64,000 nt of DNA from Dolomitihabitans soli (GTDB lineage Bacteria; Actinomycetota; Actinomycetes; Streptosporangiales; Streptosporangiaceae), in NCBI RefSeq assembly GCF_022213955.1, contig NZ_JAKNTW010000001.1, positions 682,001 through 746,000 on the forward strand, given 5' to 3'. The position numbers were made by a program, and so were the translations under genes. This document shows, in pieces, positions 16,896 through 25,834 of this stretch (positions are counted from its first letter, which is position 1; every line of letters starts with the position of its first letter). Below the pieces are notes generated by a model, which worked only from the letters and a program-made list of their open reading frames with translations, was not told where the DNA came from and searched no databases.

Positions 16896-16945
16896 CCCCC
16901 TAAAAGTAACCGTAACAAATGATCGCCCGATCGATGGCGTTCAGT

Positions 16946-17022
16946 GAAGCGCTTCGACAGCTGATTTCGATGAATCGGCGCGGTTTGCCGACACGTGGGT
17001 TCCGGCACCGGGAAAGCGCTTA
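16946..17022. promoter_or_regulatory. Two AAGCGCTT LacI-type operators
   Basis: GAAGCGCTTC (16946-16955) is a perfect palindrome, and GAAAGCGCTTAC (about 17012-17023) repeats the AAGCGCTT core. Both have the central CG typical of LacI-family sites. They lie 91 and 24 bp upstream of the solute-binding protein start and are a second operator class in this gap. Confidence 0.6.
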
Positions 17023-17045
17023 CCGCATATCTGAGGAGTGAGGAC

Positions 17046-18347
17046 ATGAAACACATCAAGGGCCGGGCTCGCCTGGCCGCCGCACTGTGCGCGGGGCTGC
17101 TCGTCACGCTCGCCGGCTGCGGCGTGGGCGGTGGCGGCGGGGAAGCCGCGACGGAGAAGACCAAGATCAGGTTCTCCTGGTGGGGCAACCCGGAACGGGC
17201 GGAACTCACCCAGAAGGCGATCGACCTGTTCGAGAAGAAGAACCCGGGGATCGAGATCCAGCCGGACTTCGCCGAGTTCGAGGCCTACTGGCAGAAGATG
17301 GCCACGGAGATGGCAGGCGGCGGCGGCCCCGACGTCCTGCAGATGGACTACTCCTACCTCAAGCAGTACGCGAGCCGTAACCTCATCCTCGACCTCGGCG
17401 GGCAGGCGAGCAAGGGCGCCCTCACCCTGACGGGCTTCAGGCAGGGGCTCGCCGACACCGGGAAGATCGACGGGAAACAGGTCGCCGTCCCGTGGTCGGG
17501 CAACACCTTCGCCATGCTCTACCGCCCCGACATCTTCGCCGAGGCCAAGGTGGACCTGCCGAAGAAGGGCTGGAGCTGGACGGAGTTCCACGCGACGATC
17601 GAGAAGCTGAGCAAGGCCGCGGTGGTCAAGGACATGAAGGGGGCCGGTGACTACACCGGCGTCTACCACCTCATGGACCTCTGGCTGCGCCAGCAGGGCA
17701 AGTCCTTCTACACGCCGGACGGCAAGCTCGGGTTCGGCAAGGAGGAACTGCGCACCTGGTTCACCCAGACCAAGCAGTTCCGCGACGACGAGTTGCTGCT
17801 CAGCGCGCAGCGGGCCGCGCAGCTCGACCCCAAGCCCGCCCTGAGCGCCGACGCCGTCGCGATGGAGCCCAACTGGGACAACTTCATCGGCCGTTATGTC
17901 GGCGAGGCGCCCGACGCGGAGTTCGCCATCGGGCCCGTCCCGTCGCTGAAGCCCGACACCGCCGGGCTGTATCTCAAGCCCTCGATGCTGCTCAGCGTGT
18001 CGACGCGGTCCCAGCAGCCCGACGCGGCGGCGAAGCTCGTCAACTTCATGGTCAGCGATCCCGAGGCGGCCAAGATCCTGGGCACCAACCGCGGCATCCC
18101 GGCCACCGAGGCCGCGCTCGCGGCCCTCGAACTCAACGACGTCGACCAGATGATCGTCGACTACGAGAAGAGCGTGGCGGACCTGATGCAGCCCGCGCCG
18201 CCCCCGCCGCCCGCCGGCGCGGGCACCATCGAGCAGGCGATGCGCGACATCTCCGAGGAGCTCAACTTCAAGCGGTTGACGGTCGACCAGGCGGTCGACA
18301 GATTCTTCACCGAGGCCGAGCAGGCGATCGCCGCCGGCACCGACTAG
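17046..18347 (+). CDS. Sugar ABC transporter solute-binding lipoprotein (CUT1)
   Basis: A 433-residue family 1 extracellular binding protein. The lipoprotein signal ends LLVTLAGC (about residues 13-20), giving a lipidated Cys. The mature part starts TKIRFSWWGNPERAELTQKAIDLFEKKNPGI, typical of oligosaccharide binders. The ATG at 17046 is preceded by GAGGAGTGAGGA. It heads an operon with two permeases and a YesL-like protein. No ATPase is in the operon, so a shared MsiK-type ATPase elsewhere is expected, as is common in actinobacteria. Neighbouring rhamnose genes suggest a rhamnose-containing oligosaccharide, which is inference. Confidence 0.9.
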   Translation: MKHIKGRARLAAALCAGLLVTLAGCGVGGGGGEAATEKTKIRFSWWGNPERAELTQKAIDLFEKKNPGIEIQPDFAEFEAYWQKMATEMAGGGGPDVLQMDYSYLKQYASRNLILDLGGQASKGALTLTGFRQGLADTGKIDGKQVAVPWSGNTFAMLYRPDIFAEAKVDLPKKGWSWTEFHATIEKLSKAAVVKDMKGAGDYTGVYHLMDLWLRQQGKSFYTPDGKLGFGKEELRTWFTQTKQFRDDELLLSAQRAAQLDPKPALSADAVAMEPNWDNFIGRYVGEAPDAEFAIGPVPSLKPDTAGLYLKPSMLLSVSTRSQQPDAAAKLVNFMVSDPEAAKILGTNRGIPATEAALAALELNDVDQMIVDYEKSVADLMQPAPPPPPAGAGTIEQAMRDISEELNFKRLTVDQAVDRFFTEAEQAIAAGTD

Positions 18348-18354
18348 GCGCGTC

Positions 18355-19314
18355 ATGACCCAGACGACGCTGACGAAGGGGCCCGCGCGCCGTGGCGCGG
18401 GCCCCCGGCGGGCGGTGGCCGGGCCGGCCCCCGGGCGGAGCGACGCCCGGGCGGGATACCTCTTCCTGTCCCCGTGGATCATCGGGATGGCGGTCCTCAC
18501 GCTCGGCCCGATGCTCGCCTCGCTGTATCTCTCCTTCACCAACTACAACCTGTTCAACACGCCGGACTGGATCGGCCTGGAGAACTACCGCAAGATGTTC
18601 GCCGACGACCAGTTCCACCAGACCGTCTCGGTGACCCTCCGCTACGTCCTGCTGGCCACCCCGTTGAAGCTCGGGGCGGCGCTCGCCGTCGCCATCTGGC
18701 TCACCCAGAGCCGCAGGGCGATGGGGCTCTACCGCACCGCGTTCTACGCTCCCTCGCTCCTCGGGGCGAGTGTCGCGATGGCCATCGTGTGGCGGGCGCT
18801 GTTCGCGGACGACGGCGTGCAGGACCAGCTCACCAGCTCGGTCGGGCTGGGCATCGGCGGCTGGGTCGGCAATCCCGACTACTCGCTGCTGATGCTGGTG
18901 CTGCTGGCCGTCTGGCAGTTCGGCGCGCCGATGGTCATCTTCCTGGCCGGCCTCCAGCAGGTGCCCAGGGAGCTGTACGAGGCGGCCGAGGTGGACGGCG
19001 CCGGACGGTGGCGCAGGTTCGTCTCGGTGACCCTGCCGATGATCTCGCCGGTGATCTTCTTCAACCTGCTGCTGGAGACCGTCCACGCCTTCCAGGTGTT
19101 CACCTCCGCCTACGTCATCAGCGGCGGCGACGGCGGGCCGGCGGGATCGACGCTCTTCTACACGCTGCACCTGTACCAGCGCGCGTTCTCCGACTACCGG
19201 ATGGGATACGCCTCCGCGATGGCCTGGGTGCTGCTGATCGTGGTGGGCCTGGTGACGGCGCTGCTCTTCCGCACCTCGCGGGCCTGGGTGCACTACGCGG
19301 GGGGATCACGATGA
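18355..19314 (+). CDS. Sugar ABC transporter permease (MalF/UgpA-like)
   Basis: A 319-residue inner-membrane protein with six predicted helices after a basic N-terminal tail of about 30 residues. The cytoplasmic EAA loop is EAAEVDGAGRWRRFVSVTLPMISP (near residues 210-233), which docks the ATPase. Gene order (binding protein, then two permeases) and the four-base overlap with the next gene support one transporter. Confidence 0.9.
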   Translation: MTQTTLTKGPARRGAGPRRAVAGPAPGRSDARAGYLFLSPWIIGMAVLTLGPMLASLYLSFTNYNLFNTPDWIGLENYRKMFADDQFHQTVSVTLRYVLLATPLKLGAALAVAIWLTQSRRAMGLYRTAFYAPSLLGASVAMAIVWRALFADDGVQDQLTSSVGLGIGGWVGNPDYSLLMLVLLAVWQFGAPMVIFLAGLQQVPRELYEAAEVDGAGRWRRFVSVTLPMISPVIFFNLLLETVHAFQVFTSAYVISGGDGGPAGSTLFYTLHLYQRAFSDYRMGYASAMAWVLLIVVGLVTALLFRTSRAWVHYAGGSR

Positions 19315-20195
19315 ACCGCACCACCACACGCGGGGGGATCGCGGCGAACCGCACCGCCGGACGCGGCGGGGCGCGGTCGATCGCCTGGCACGCGGGGTCC
19401 CTGCTGATGCTGGGCGTGGTCCTGTATCCGCTGGTCTGGCTGGTCGGCGGGTCGCTGAAGCCGTCGAGCGAGATCGTGGGCAGCACGGACCTGATCCCGG
19501 CGAGCCCGGTCTTCGACAACTACCTCTCGGCCGCCGAGGGGATCGCCAGGGTCCCGGCCTGGGCGTTCTTCGTCAACTCGCTGATCATCTCGACGCTGAC
19601 CGTGGTCGGTGTGATCTGCTCCTGCTCGCTGGCCGCCTACGCCTTCGCCCGGCTGCGCTTCAGGGGCCGGGGCGTGATGTTCGTCATGATGATCGCGACC
19701 CTGCTGCTGCCGTTCCACGTCATGCTGATCCCGCAGTACATCATCTTCAACAACCTCGGGCTGGTGAACACCTACGTCCCGCTCATCCTGCCGAAGTTCC
19801 TCGCCGTGGACGCCTTCTTCGTCTTCCTCTTCGTGCAGTTCATGCGGGGCATCCCGAGCGAGCTGGACGACGCCGCGAAGATCGACGGCGCCGGGCACGG
19901 GCGGATCTTCTGGAACGTCCTGATGCCGCTCGCCCGGCCCGCGATCATCACGGCCTCGATCTTCGCGTTCATCTGGAGCTGGAACGACTTCCTCGGCCCG
20001 CTCGTGTACATCAACACCCCGGGGAACTACCCCCTCCCGCTGGCGCTCCGGCTCTACATCGACCAGGAGGCGAACTCCGACTACGGGGCGATGATCGCCA
20101 TGTCGTTGCTCTCGCTGGTGCCCGTCGTGCTGTTCTTCCTCGCCTTCCAGCGCTATCTGGTGCAGGGGATGGCCACCTCGGGACTGAAGGGGTGA
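19311..20195 (+). CDS. Sugar ABC transporter permease (MalG-like)
   Basis: A 294-residue partner permease with six helices. The EAA loop reads DDAAKIDGAGHGRIFWNVLMPLARP. The C-terminus YLVQGMATSGLKG is characteristic of MalG-type subunits. The ATG at 19311 overlaps the previous stop. Two near-identical codon blocks (RTTTRGGIAANRTAGRGG) make the N-terminus slightly repetitive. Confidence 0.9.
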   Translation: MNRTTTRGGIAANRTAGRGGARSIAWHAGSLLMLGVVLYPLVWLVGGSLKPSSEIVGSTDLIPASPVFDNYLSAAEGIARVPAWAFFVNSLIISTLTVVGVICSCSLAAYAFARLRFRGRGVMFVMMIATLLLPFHVMLIPQYIIFNNLGLVNTYVPLILPKFLAVDAFFVFLFVQFMRGIPSELDDAAKIDGAGHGRIFWNVLMPLARPAIITASIFAFIWSWNDFLGPLVYINTPGNYPLPLALRLYIDQEANSDYGAMIAMSLLSLVPVVLFFLAFQRYLVQGMATSGLKG

Positions 20196-20776
20196 CCATG
20201 AGCTCCACGACCGAACGCCCGGCCGACACCGGCCGCTTCGCCCTCTTCGCGGAGTGCGCCATCACCGGCGTCTGGTTCACCGTGGCCGCGCTGCCCCTGG
20301 TGACGGCCCTGCCCGCGTTCGCCGCGAGCTGCGCCCACCTGCGCAAATTCCTGTACGGCTACCGCACCGGGCTGCCCGGGTTCGTGGCCGACCTCAAGGA
20401 GGCGTGCAAGGGATCGTGGCGGGTGAGCCTGGCCGGCTGGGCGGCGCTGGCCGTACTCGCCGGAGACGTCGTGATCGCGCGGTCGGGGCTGCCCGGCGGG
20501 CCGGTGGTGGCGGTGCTCACCGGGGCGGCCGGACTCGCGGTGATCGTCGTGGGCCTGCGCGCGGCGGCGGCCTGGACGGCGGGCGAGTCGTGGGCGGCGC
20601 TGGCCGGCCGGGCCGCCGCCCAGGCCAGGGCCGATCTCGCCGGATCGGCTCTGCTGGTGGGCGGCGTGGTCGTGGTGGCCGTCGTCACCTGGCAGTTGCC
20701 GCCTCTTTTCGTGCCCGCCGCGGGCTGTCTGGCGGGCGCCGCGCTCGCCGTACAGCTGAGGGGGCGGGACGGCTGA
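20192..20776 (+). CDS. YesL/DUF624-like integral membrane protein
   Basis: A 194-residue protein with about four to five hydrophobic helices (residues 20-45, 72-90, 93-118, 145-165). Proteins of this type occur at the end of CUT1 sugar importer operons (YesL in Bacillus rhamnogalacturonan loci) and are of unknown function. The GTG at 20192 overlaps the permease stop; the ATG at 20198 is an alternative start. Assignment rests on topology and context rather than a clear motif. Confidence 0.65.
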   Translation: MTMSSTTERPADTGRFALFAECAITGVWFTVAALPLVTALPAFAASCAHLRKFLYGYRTGLPGFVADLKEACKGSWRVSLAGWAALAVLAGDVVIARSGLPGGPVVAVLTGAAGLAVIVVGLRAAAAWTAGESWAALAGRAAAQARADLAGSALLVGGVVVVAVVTWQLPPLFVPAAGCLAGAALAVQLRGRDG

Positions 20777-20832
20777 GAGCGCGGTTGGCCGGCGCGGTGA
20801 TATCCGTGGTGTAACGCATCGGAAACGCCCCA

Positions 20833-20887
20833 TTGACACCTCCTCGGAAGCTGGCTTAGCTTCCTGCCCAAACGTTAAAACGTTTTT
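20833..20887 (+). promoter_or_regulatory. Promoter and operator of the rhamnose operon
   Basis: TTGACA (20833-20838) and TAGCTT (20857-20862) are separated by 18 bp. Just downstream is AACGTTAAAACGTTTTT (20871-20887), the palindromic operator shared by five other places in the window. Its position over the likely transcription start suggests repression. A GGGGAGG ribosome site follows. Confidence 0.7.
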
Positions 20888-20905
20888 CACTTCCGGGGAG
20901 GTGTC

Positions 20906-22408
20906 TTGGTGGAGGTGCCGCCCACACTCGCGCTCGCCTCGGTCAGCAAATCGTTCGGCGCCGTGCGGGCGCTGCACGAGGTCTCGCTGCAGCTTTTCGC
21001 CGGTGAGGCCCACGCGCTCGCCGGTGAGAACGGTGCGGGGAAGTCCACTCTGGTCAAGATCCTCGCGGGCGTGCACCGGCCGGACGGCGGGCAGATCGTG
21101 CTTGACGGCGAGCCGGTGCGGTGGAACGGCCCCGCCGACGCCCAGCGCGCCGGGGTCGCCGTGATCTACCAGGAACCCACGCTGTTCCCCGACCTGTCGG
21201 TGGCGGAGAACATCTTCATGGGCCGCCGGCCTCGCCTGCGGTTCGGCCGGATCGACCGCCGGACCACGAACGCCGAGGCCGCCAAGCTGTTCACCCGGCT
21301 GGGCGTGACGCTCGACCCCGGGCAGCCCGCCCGCGGCCTGTCCATCGCCGACCAGCAGCTCGTGGAGATCGCCAAGGCGCTGTCCGGGGACGCCAGGGTG
21401 CTCATCATGGACGAGCCCACCGCGGCGCTGTCGGGCAACGAGGTCGCCCGGCTGTTCTCGGTGGTCACGGCGCTGCGCGAGCACGGCTGCGCGGTCCTGT
21501 TCATCTCCCACCGGCTGGACGAGATCTTCACGCTGTGCCAGCGGGTCACGATCCTGCGCGACGGGGCCTGGGTGGCGAGTGAGCCGGCCGCCGCGCTGAC
21601 CCCCGAGGACCTGGTCCGCCGGATGGTCGGCCGTGATCTGTCCACGCTCTACCCTAGGCGGGAGACGGTCCCCGGCGAGGTCGCTCTCACCGTCGAACGC
21701 CTGACCAGGGAGGGCGTCTTCACCGACGTCTCCTTCCAGGTACGGCGGGGCGAGATCGTCGCCCTCGCCGGGCTGGTCGGGGCCGGGCGCACCGAGGTGG
21801 CGCGGGCGATCTTCGGGATCGACCGGTGGGACGCGGGGACGGTCCGGGTGGACGGCCGCCGGCTGCCTCCCGCGAGCCCCTCGGCGGCCATGGCGGCCGG
21901 TCTGGCCCTGGTCCCGGAGGACCGGAGACAGCAGGGGCTCGTCATGGAGATGTCCATCGAGCGCAACATCGGCCTCACCGGCCTGGCGGCGCTGCGCCGC
22001 GGACCGGTGATCAGCAGGACCGCCGAGCGCGACCGGGCCCGCGACTGGGCGATCCGGCTCCAGCTCAAGTTCGCCCGCCTCACCGACGCGGTGAACGTGC
22101 TGTCCGGCGGCAACCAGCAGAAGGTCGTGCTCGCCAAATGGCTGGCCACCGAGCCCGCCGTACTGATCGTGGACGAACCCACCCGGGGCATCGACGTCGG
22201 CACCAAGGCCGAGGTCCACCGGCTGCTGTCGGAGCTGGCGGGCAGGGGCATCGCGATCCTGATGATCTCCTCCGACCTGCCGGAGGTGCTCGGCATGGCC
22301 GACCGGGTGCTGGTGATGCACGAAGGGCGGCTCGCCGCCGAGATCCCCCGGGAGGCGGCCACCGAGGAGAGCGTCATGTCCGCCGCGACCGGACGGACCG
22401 CCGCGTGA
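20906..22408 (+). CDS. rhaT: Rhamnose-type CUT2 ABC transporter ATPase (two NBDs)
   Basis: A 500-residue duplicated ATPase of the RbsA/RhaT type. The first domain has [10 protein letters not shown] and a Walker B MDEPTAAL. The second has a degenerate P-loop ([12 protein letters not shown]), the signature [15 protein letters not shown] and [11 protein letters not shown]. The start is TTG at 20906 or GTG at 20909. The assignment to rhamnose uptake comes from the operon: two permeases, binding protein, mutarotase and isomerase follow. The gene symbol follows the rhizobial rhaSTPQ naming. Confidence 0.88.
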   Translation: MVEVPPTLALASVSKSFGAVRALHEVSLQLFAGEAHALAGENGAGKSTLVKILAGVHRPDGGQIVLDGEPVRWNGPADAQRAGVAVIYQEPTLFPDLSVAENIFMGRRPRLRFGRIDRRTTNAEAAKLFTRLGVTLDPGQPARGLSIADQQLVEIAKALSGDARVLIMDEPTAALSGNEVARLFSVVTALREHGCAVLFISHRLDEIFTLCQRVTILRDGAWVASEPAAALTPEDLVRRMVGRDLSTLYPRRETVPGEVALTVERLTREGVFTDVSFQVRRGEIVALAGLVGAGRTEVARAIFGIDRWDAGTVRVDGRRLPPASPSAAMAAGLALVPEDRRQQGLVMEMSIERNIGLTGLAALRRGPVISRTAERDRARDWAIRLQLKFARLTDAVNVLSGGNQQKVVLAKWLATEPAVLIVDEPTRGIDVGTKAEVHRLLSELAGRGIAILMISSDLPEVLGMADRVLVMHEGRLAAEIPREAATEESVMSAATGRTAA

Positions 22409-23433
22409 CCGCCCTGGCCGCCGGCGGCCGCAGCGCACGCGACCTCGCCGGCCTGGTGTTCCGGGCCAGGGAGCTGAGCCTGGTCGCGGCCCTGGCGGCG
22501 CTGGTCCTCGTCACCACGGTGGTGAATCCCAACTTCCTGTCCGGCCAGGGCGTCGAGGACATCTTCCTGAACACCTCGATCCTGGCGCTGCTGGCCGTCG
22601 GCCAGACGATGGTCGTGATCACCAGGAACATCGACCTGTCCGTGGGGTCGGTGGTCGGCCTCGTCGCCTTCGCGACCGGCAAGTTCCTGGCCGCCGACCC
22701 AGACGGGCGCGGCATCGTGACGGCCCTGGTCTTCGGCGTCGCCATCGGCGCGGCCTGCGGGCTGCTGAACGGCCTGCTCGTCAGCTTCTGCCGGGTGCCC
22801 GCCCTGGTGGTGACCCTCGGCACGCTGTACGTGATCCAGGGCGTCGACCACTACGTCGCGCACGGCCAGCAGATCAACGCGGTCGACCTGCCGCCCGCCC
22901 TGCTGCACCTCGGCAACGAAGGCGTGCTCGGCGTCCCGTTCCTACCGATGATCACGGTCGCGGTGATGCTCGCCGTCGGCTACTACCTGCGCTCCTACCC
23001 CTCGGGCCGGGAGTTCTACGCGATCGGCTCCAGCCCCGACGCCGCCCGGCTGGCCGGCATCCCGGTGCGCCGGCGGATCCTGTTCGCCTACCTGTTCAGC
23101 GGTGCGCTCGCCGGACTGGCCGGGGTGCTGTGGCTGGCCAGGTTCGGCACGGTCATCGCCGGTACGGCACGCGGCTACGAACTGCTCGTGGTCAGCGCCG
23201 TGGTGGTCGGCGGCGTGGCCATCGTCGGCGGCGTCGGCACGGTGTACGGCGCGGCCCTCGGCGCCCTGCTGCTCACCACGATCGGCAGCGCCCTGGTGGT
23301 GCTGAAAGTGAGCTCCTTCTGGCAGCAGGCCATCACCGGCGCCCTCCTGCTGCTCGCCATCACCGTCGACCGGCTGCTCGCCCTGCGCGTCGCGCGCCTG
23401 CTGAGAAGGAGGAACGCCCGCCATGGCGGCTGA
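22405..23433 (+). CDS. rhaP: Rhamnose-type ABC transporter permease 1
   Basis: A 342-residue BPD_transp_2 (RbsC-like) permease with eight to ten helices. Diagnostic segments are [19 protein letters not shown] and [22 protein letters not shown], with [19 protein letters not shown] as the ATPase-docking loop. The GTG at 22405 overlaps the ATPase stop. It is followed immediately by a second, different permease, as in rhaP/rhaQ systems. Confidence 0.88.
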   Translation: MTALAAGGRSARDLAGLVFRARELSLVAALAALVLVTTVVNPNFLSGQGVEDIFLNTSILALLAVGQTMVVITRNIDLSVGSVVGLVAFATGKFLAADPDGRGIVTALVFGVAIGAACGLLNGLLVSFCRVPALVVTLGTLYVIQGVDHYVAHGQQINAVDLPPALLHLGNEGVLGVPFLPMITVAVMLAVGYYLRSYPSGREFYAIGSSPDAARLAGIPVRRRILFAYLFSGALAGLAGVLWLARFGTVIAGTARGYELLVVSAVVVGGVAIVGGVGTVYGAALGALLLTTIGSALVVLKVSSFWQQAITGALLLLAITVDRLLALRVARLLRRRNARHGG

Positions 23434-24421
23434 CCTTCCGCGGACCGTCTCCCGGTTCCTGCGCTGGGACGTGCTGATCACCGCGCTGCTGGTCGCGGTG
23501 TTCCTCGGCGGCGCGGCCACCTCGCCCGACTTCACCGGCGCGGGCAACCTGTCCTTCGCGCTCGGCGACCTTGGCGAGATCGCGCTGATCGCGCTGGCGA
23601 TGACCCTGCTGGTGGTGGCCGCCGAGGTCGACCTGTCGGTGGCCTCCGTGCTCGGCATGTCCAGCGCCCTGCTCGGCGCGCTGTGGGACGCCGGCTGGGC
23701 GATCGAGACGATCATCCCGCTGGTGGTCGCCGTCGGCGCGGTCTGCGGCCTGGTCAACGGGCTGCTGGTGACCAGGCTCGGGCTGCCCTCGCTGGCCGTC
23801 ACCATCGGCACCCTGGCGCTCTACCGCGGCCTGGCGTACGTGATCCTCGGGGACCGGGCCGTCGCGGAGTTCCCCCAGCAGTACGTCTCCCTCGCGGTGG
23901 ACACGGTCCCCGGCACCCCGATCCCGTACCCCGTGGCGATCTTCGTCGTGCTCGCCGTGATCACCGGCGTGGTGCTGCACGCCACCGGGCTCGGCCGTGC
24001 GCTGTTCGCCATCGGGGCCCAGCGCGACGCCGCCTTCTTCGCGGGCATCAGGGTCAACCGGATCAAGCTCGTGCTGTTCGTGGTGGCCGGCACGGTCGCC
24101 GCCTTCGCCGGCGTCGTCTACACCCTGCGGTACGGCAGCGCCCGCGCGGACAACGGGCTGGGCATCGAGCTGGCCGTCATCGCGGCGGTGCTGCTCGGCG
24201 GGGTCGACTTCGACGGCGGCAAGGGCACCCTCGCCGGGGTGGTCGCCGGCGTGCTGCTGATCGGCATCGTGCGCAACCTGCTCATGCTGGGCGACGTGGC
24301 GACCGAGATCCAGTCGATCGTCACCGGGCTGCTGCTCATCATCTCCGTGCTCACTCCTCGCCTCATGGCGGTCGTCAGGGAACGACGTCGGCCTCCCCGT
24401 CTGGAAGGAACCGCCCCATGA
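23423..24421 (+). CDS. rhaQ: Rhamnose-type ABC transporter permease 2
   Basis: A 332-residue RbsC-like permease. It has AMTLLVVAAEVDLSVASVLGMSS, GLVNGLLVTRLGLPSLAVTIGT and FAIGAQRDAAFFAGIRVNR. The ATG lies inside the end of the first permease gene (11-bp overlap). Two distinct CUT2 permeases in tandem are the hallmark of rhamnose and autoinducer-2-type importers, unlike ribose systems with one. Confidence 0.88.
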   Translation: MAADLPRTVSRFLRWDVLITALLVAVFLGGAATSPDFTGAGNLSFALGDLGEIALIALAMTLLVVAAEVDLSVASVLGMSSALLGALWDAGWAIETIIPLVVAVGAVCGLVNGLLVTRLGLPSLAVTIGTLALYRGLAYVILGDRAVAEFPQQYVSLAVDTVPGTPIPYPVAIFVVLAVITGVVLHATGLGRALFAIGAQRDAAFFAGIRVNRIKLVLFVVAGTVAAFAGVVYTLRYGSARADNGLGIELAVIAAVLLGGVDFDGGKGTLAGVVAGVLLIGIVRNLLMLGDVATEIQSIVTGLLLIISVLTPRLMAVVRERRRPPRLEGTAP

Positions 24422-25494
24422 CCAGATCTCCCCGGCGACTCGCCCCGATGGTGCTCCTGCTGGCGCTGGCCCTGACGGCCTGCGGCGGCACGACCAAGGA
24501 GAGCGCCCAGAGCGAGAACACCGCCCCGCCGGCCACCGAGTCCGCCGCCAAGGCGAACCCGGACGCGCCGCTCAAGCAGGGCCTGAAGCTCGCGTTCCTG
24601 CCGAAGCAGATCAACAATCCGTACGAGACGATCGTCGACAAGGCGGGCATCGAGGCGGCCAAGGAGTTCGCGGCGCAGGCCAAGGAGGTCGGCCCGTCCG
24701 ACGCCTCCGCCTCCTCGCAGATCTCCTACATCAACACGCTGATCCAGCAGGGGCAGGACGCGATCCTGATCGCGGCCAACGACGCGAACGCGGTCTGCGG
24801 CCCGCTCAAGCAGGCCATGGCCAAGGGCATCAAGATCGTGTCCTACGACTCCGACGCGGCCCCGGAGTGCCGCGACATCTTCATCAACCAGGCCAGCTCG
24901 GAGGAGGTCGGGCGCAGCCAGGTGAAGCTGCTCGCGGAGATGGTCGGCCACAAGGGGGAGATCGCGATCCTGTCGGCCACCGCCAACGCGACGAACCAGA
25001 ACACCTGGATCGACTTCATGAAGGACGAGCTGGGCAAGCCCGAGTACAAGGACATGAAGCTGGTCAAGGTCGCGTACGGCGACGACGACGACCAGAAGTC
25101 CTTCCAGCAGACCCAGGGTCTCCTTCAGGCGTACCCGGACCTCAAGGGCATCATCTCGCCCACCACGGTCGGGGTCTCGGCCGCCGCGCGGTACATCTCC
25201 GGCTCCAAGTACAAGGGCGAGATCGTGCTGACCGGGCTGGGCACGCCGAACCAGATGCGCCAGTTCGTCAAGGACAAGACCGTCGAGAAGTTCGCCCTGT
25301 GGAACCCGAAGGACCTCGGCTACCTCGCCTCCTACGCCGCCGCCGCGCTCGCCTCCGGGCAGATCACCGGCGAGCAGGGCGAGACCTTGAAGGCCGGCAA
25401 GCTGGGGACGCGGACCATCGGCGAGAACGGCGAGATCATCCTCGGCCCCCCGTTCACCTTCGACGCGGGCAACATCGACGACTTCGACTTCTAG
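24418..25494 (+). CDS. rhaS: Rhamnose ABC transporter substrate-binding lipoprotein
   Basis: A 358-residue type I periplasmic binding lipoprotein. The signal ends LALALTACGG, so a lipid-anchored Cys is expected. The mature part begins LKLAFLPKQINNPYETIVDKAGIEAAKEF, typical of CUT2 pentose/deoxyhexose binders, with the hinge block DAILIAANDANAVC. ATGA overlap with rhaQ. Operon context indicates L-rhamnose. Confidence 0.88.
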   Translation: MTRSPRRLAPMVLLLALALTACGGTTKESAQSENTAPPATESAAKANPDAPLKQGLKLAFLPKQINNPYETIVDKAGIEAAKEFAAQAKEVGPSDASASSQISYINTLIQQGQDAILIAANDANAVCGPLKQAMAKGIKIVSYDSDAAPECRDIFINQASSEEVGRSQVKLLAEMVGHKGEIAILSATANATNQNTWIDFMKDELGKPEYKDMKLVKVAYGDDDDQKSFQQTQGLLQAYPDLKGIISPTTVGVSAAARYISGSKYKGEIVLTGLGTPNQMRQFVKDKTVEKFALWNPKDLGYLASYAAAALASGQITGEQGETLKAGKLGTRTIGENGEIILGPPFTFDAGNIDDFDF

Positions 25495-25503
25495 GGGGAT
25501 CGC

Positions 25504-25821
25504 ATGCGACGCGTGTGCTTCCTGCTCAAGGTCCGCCCGGACCGCCTGGAGGAGTACCGGGCACGGCATGAGAACGTGTGGCCCGAGATGCGGGACGCCC
25601 TGCGCGAGACCGGCTGGCACAATTACTCGCTGTTCCTGCGCGAGGACGGTTTGCTCGTCGGCTACCTGGAGACCGACGACTTCGAGGCCGCCAAGGAGGC
25701 GATGGCCCGGACCGGTGTGAACGCCCGCTGGCAGGCGGAGATGGCGCCCTTCTTCGAGGAGTTAGCCGGACGCCCCGACGAGGGCATGCGACCACTGTCC
25801 GAAGTGTTCCATCTGGAGTAG
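25504..25821 (+). CDS. rhaM: L-rhamnose mutarotase
   Basis: A 105-residue small alpha/beta-barrel-type protein that interconverts alpha- and beta-L-rhamnose so that isomerase gets the right anomer. The family pattern is clear: CFLLKVRPDRLEEYRARHENVWPEMRDALRETGWHNYSLF with the catalytic His in RARHENVWPEM, then GYLETDDFEAA and a C-terminal WQAEMAPFF. Length is normal for RhaM/YiiL. It sits just after the importer genes. Confidence 0.93.
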   Translation: MRRVCFLLKVRPDRLEEYRARHENVWPEMRDALRETGWHNYSLFLREDGLLVGYLETDDFEAAKEAMARTGVNARWQAEMAPFFEELAGRPDEGMRPLSEVFHLE

Positions 25822-25834
25822 GAGAAAGAGTTAC

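Noticed and set aside
20906-24421. Ribose (rbs) importer instead of rhamnose importer
   Set aside because: Two tandem permeases and the following mutarotase, rhamnose isomerase and aldolase fit the rhaTPQS pattern; rbsD/rbsK are absent.
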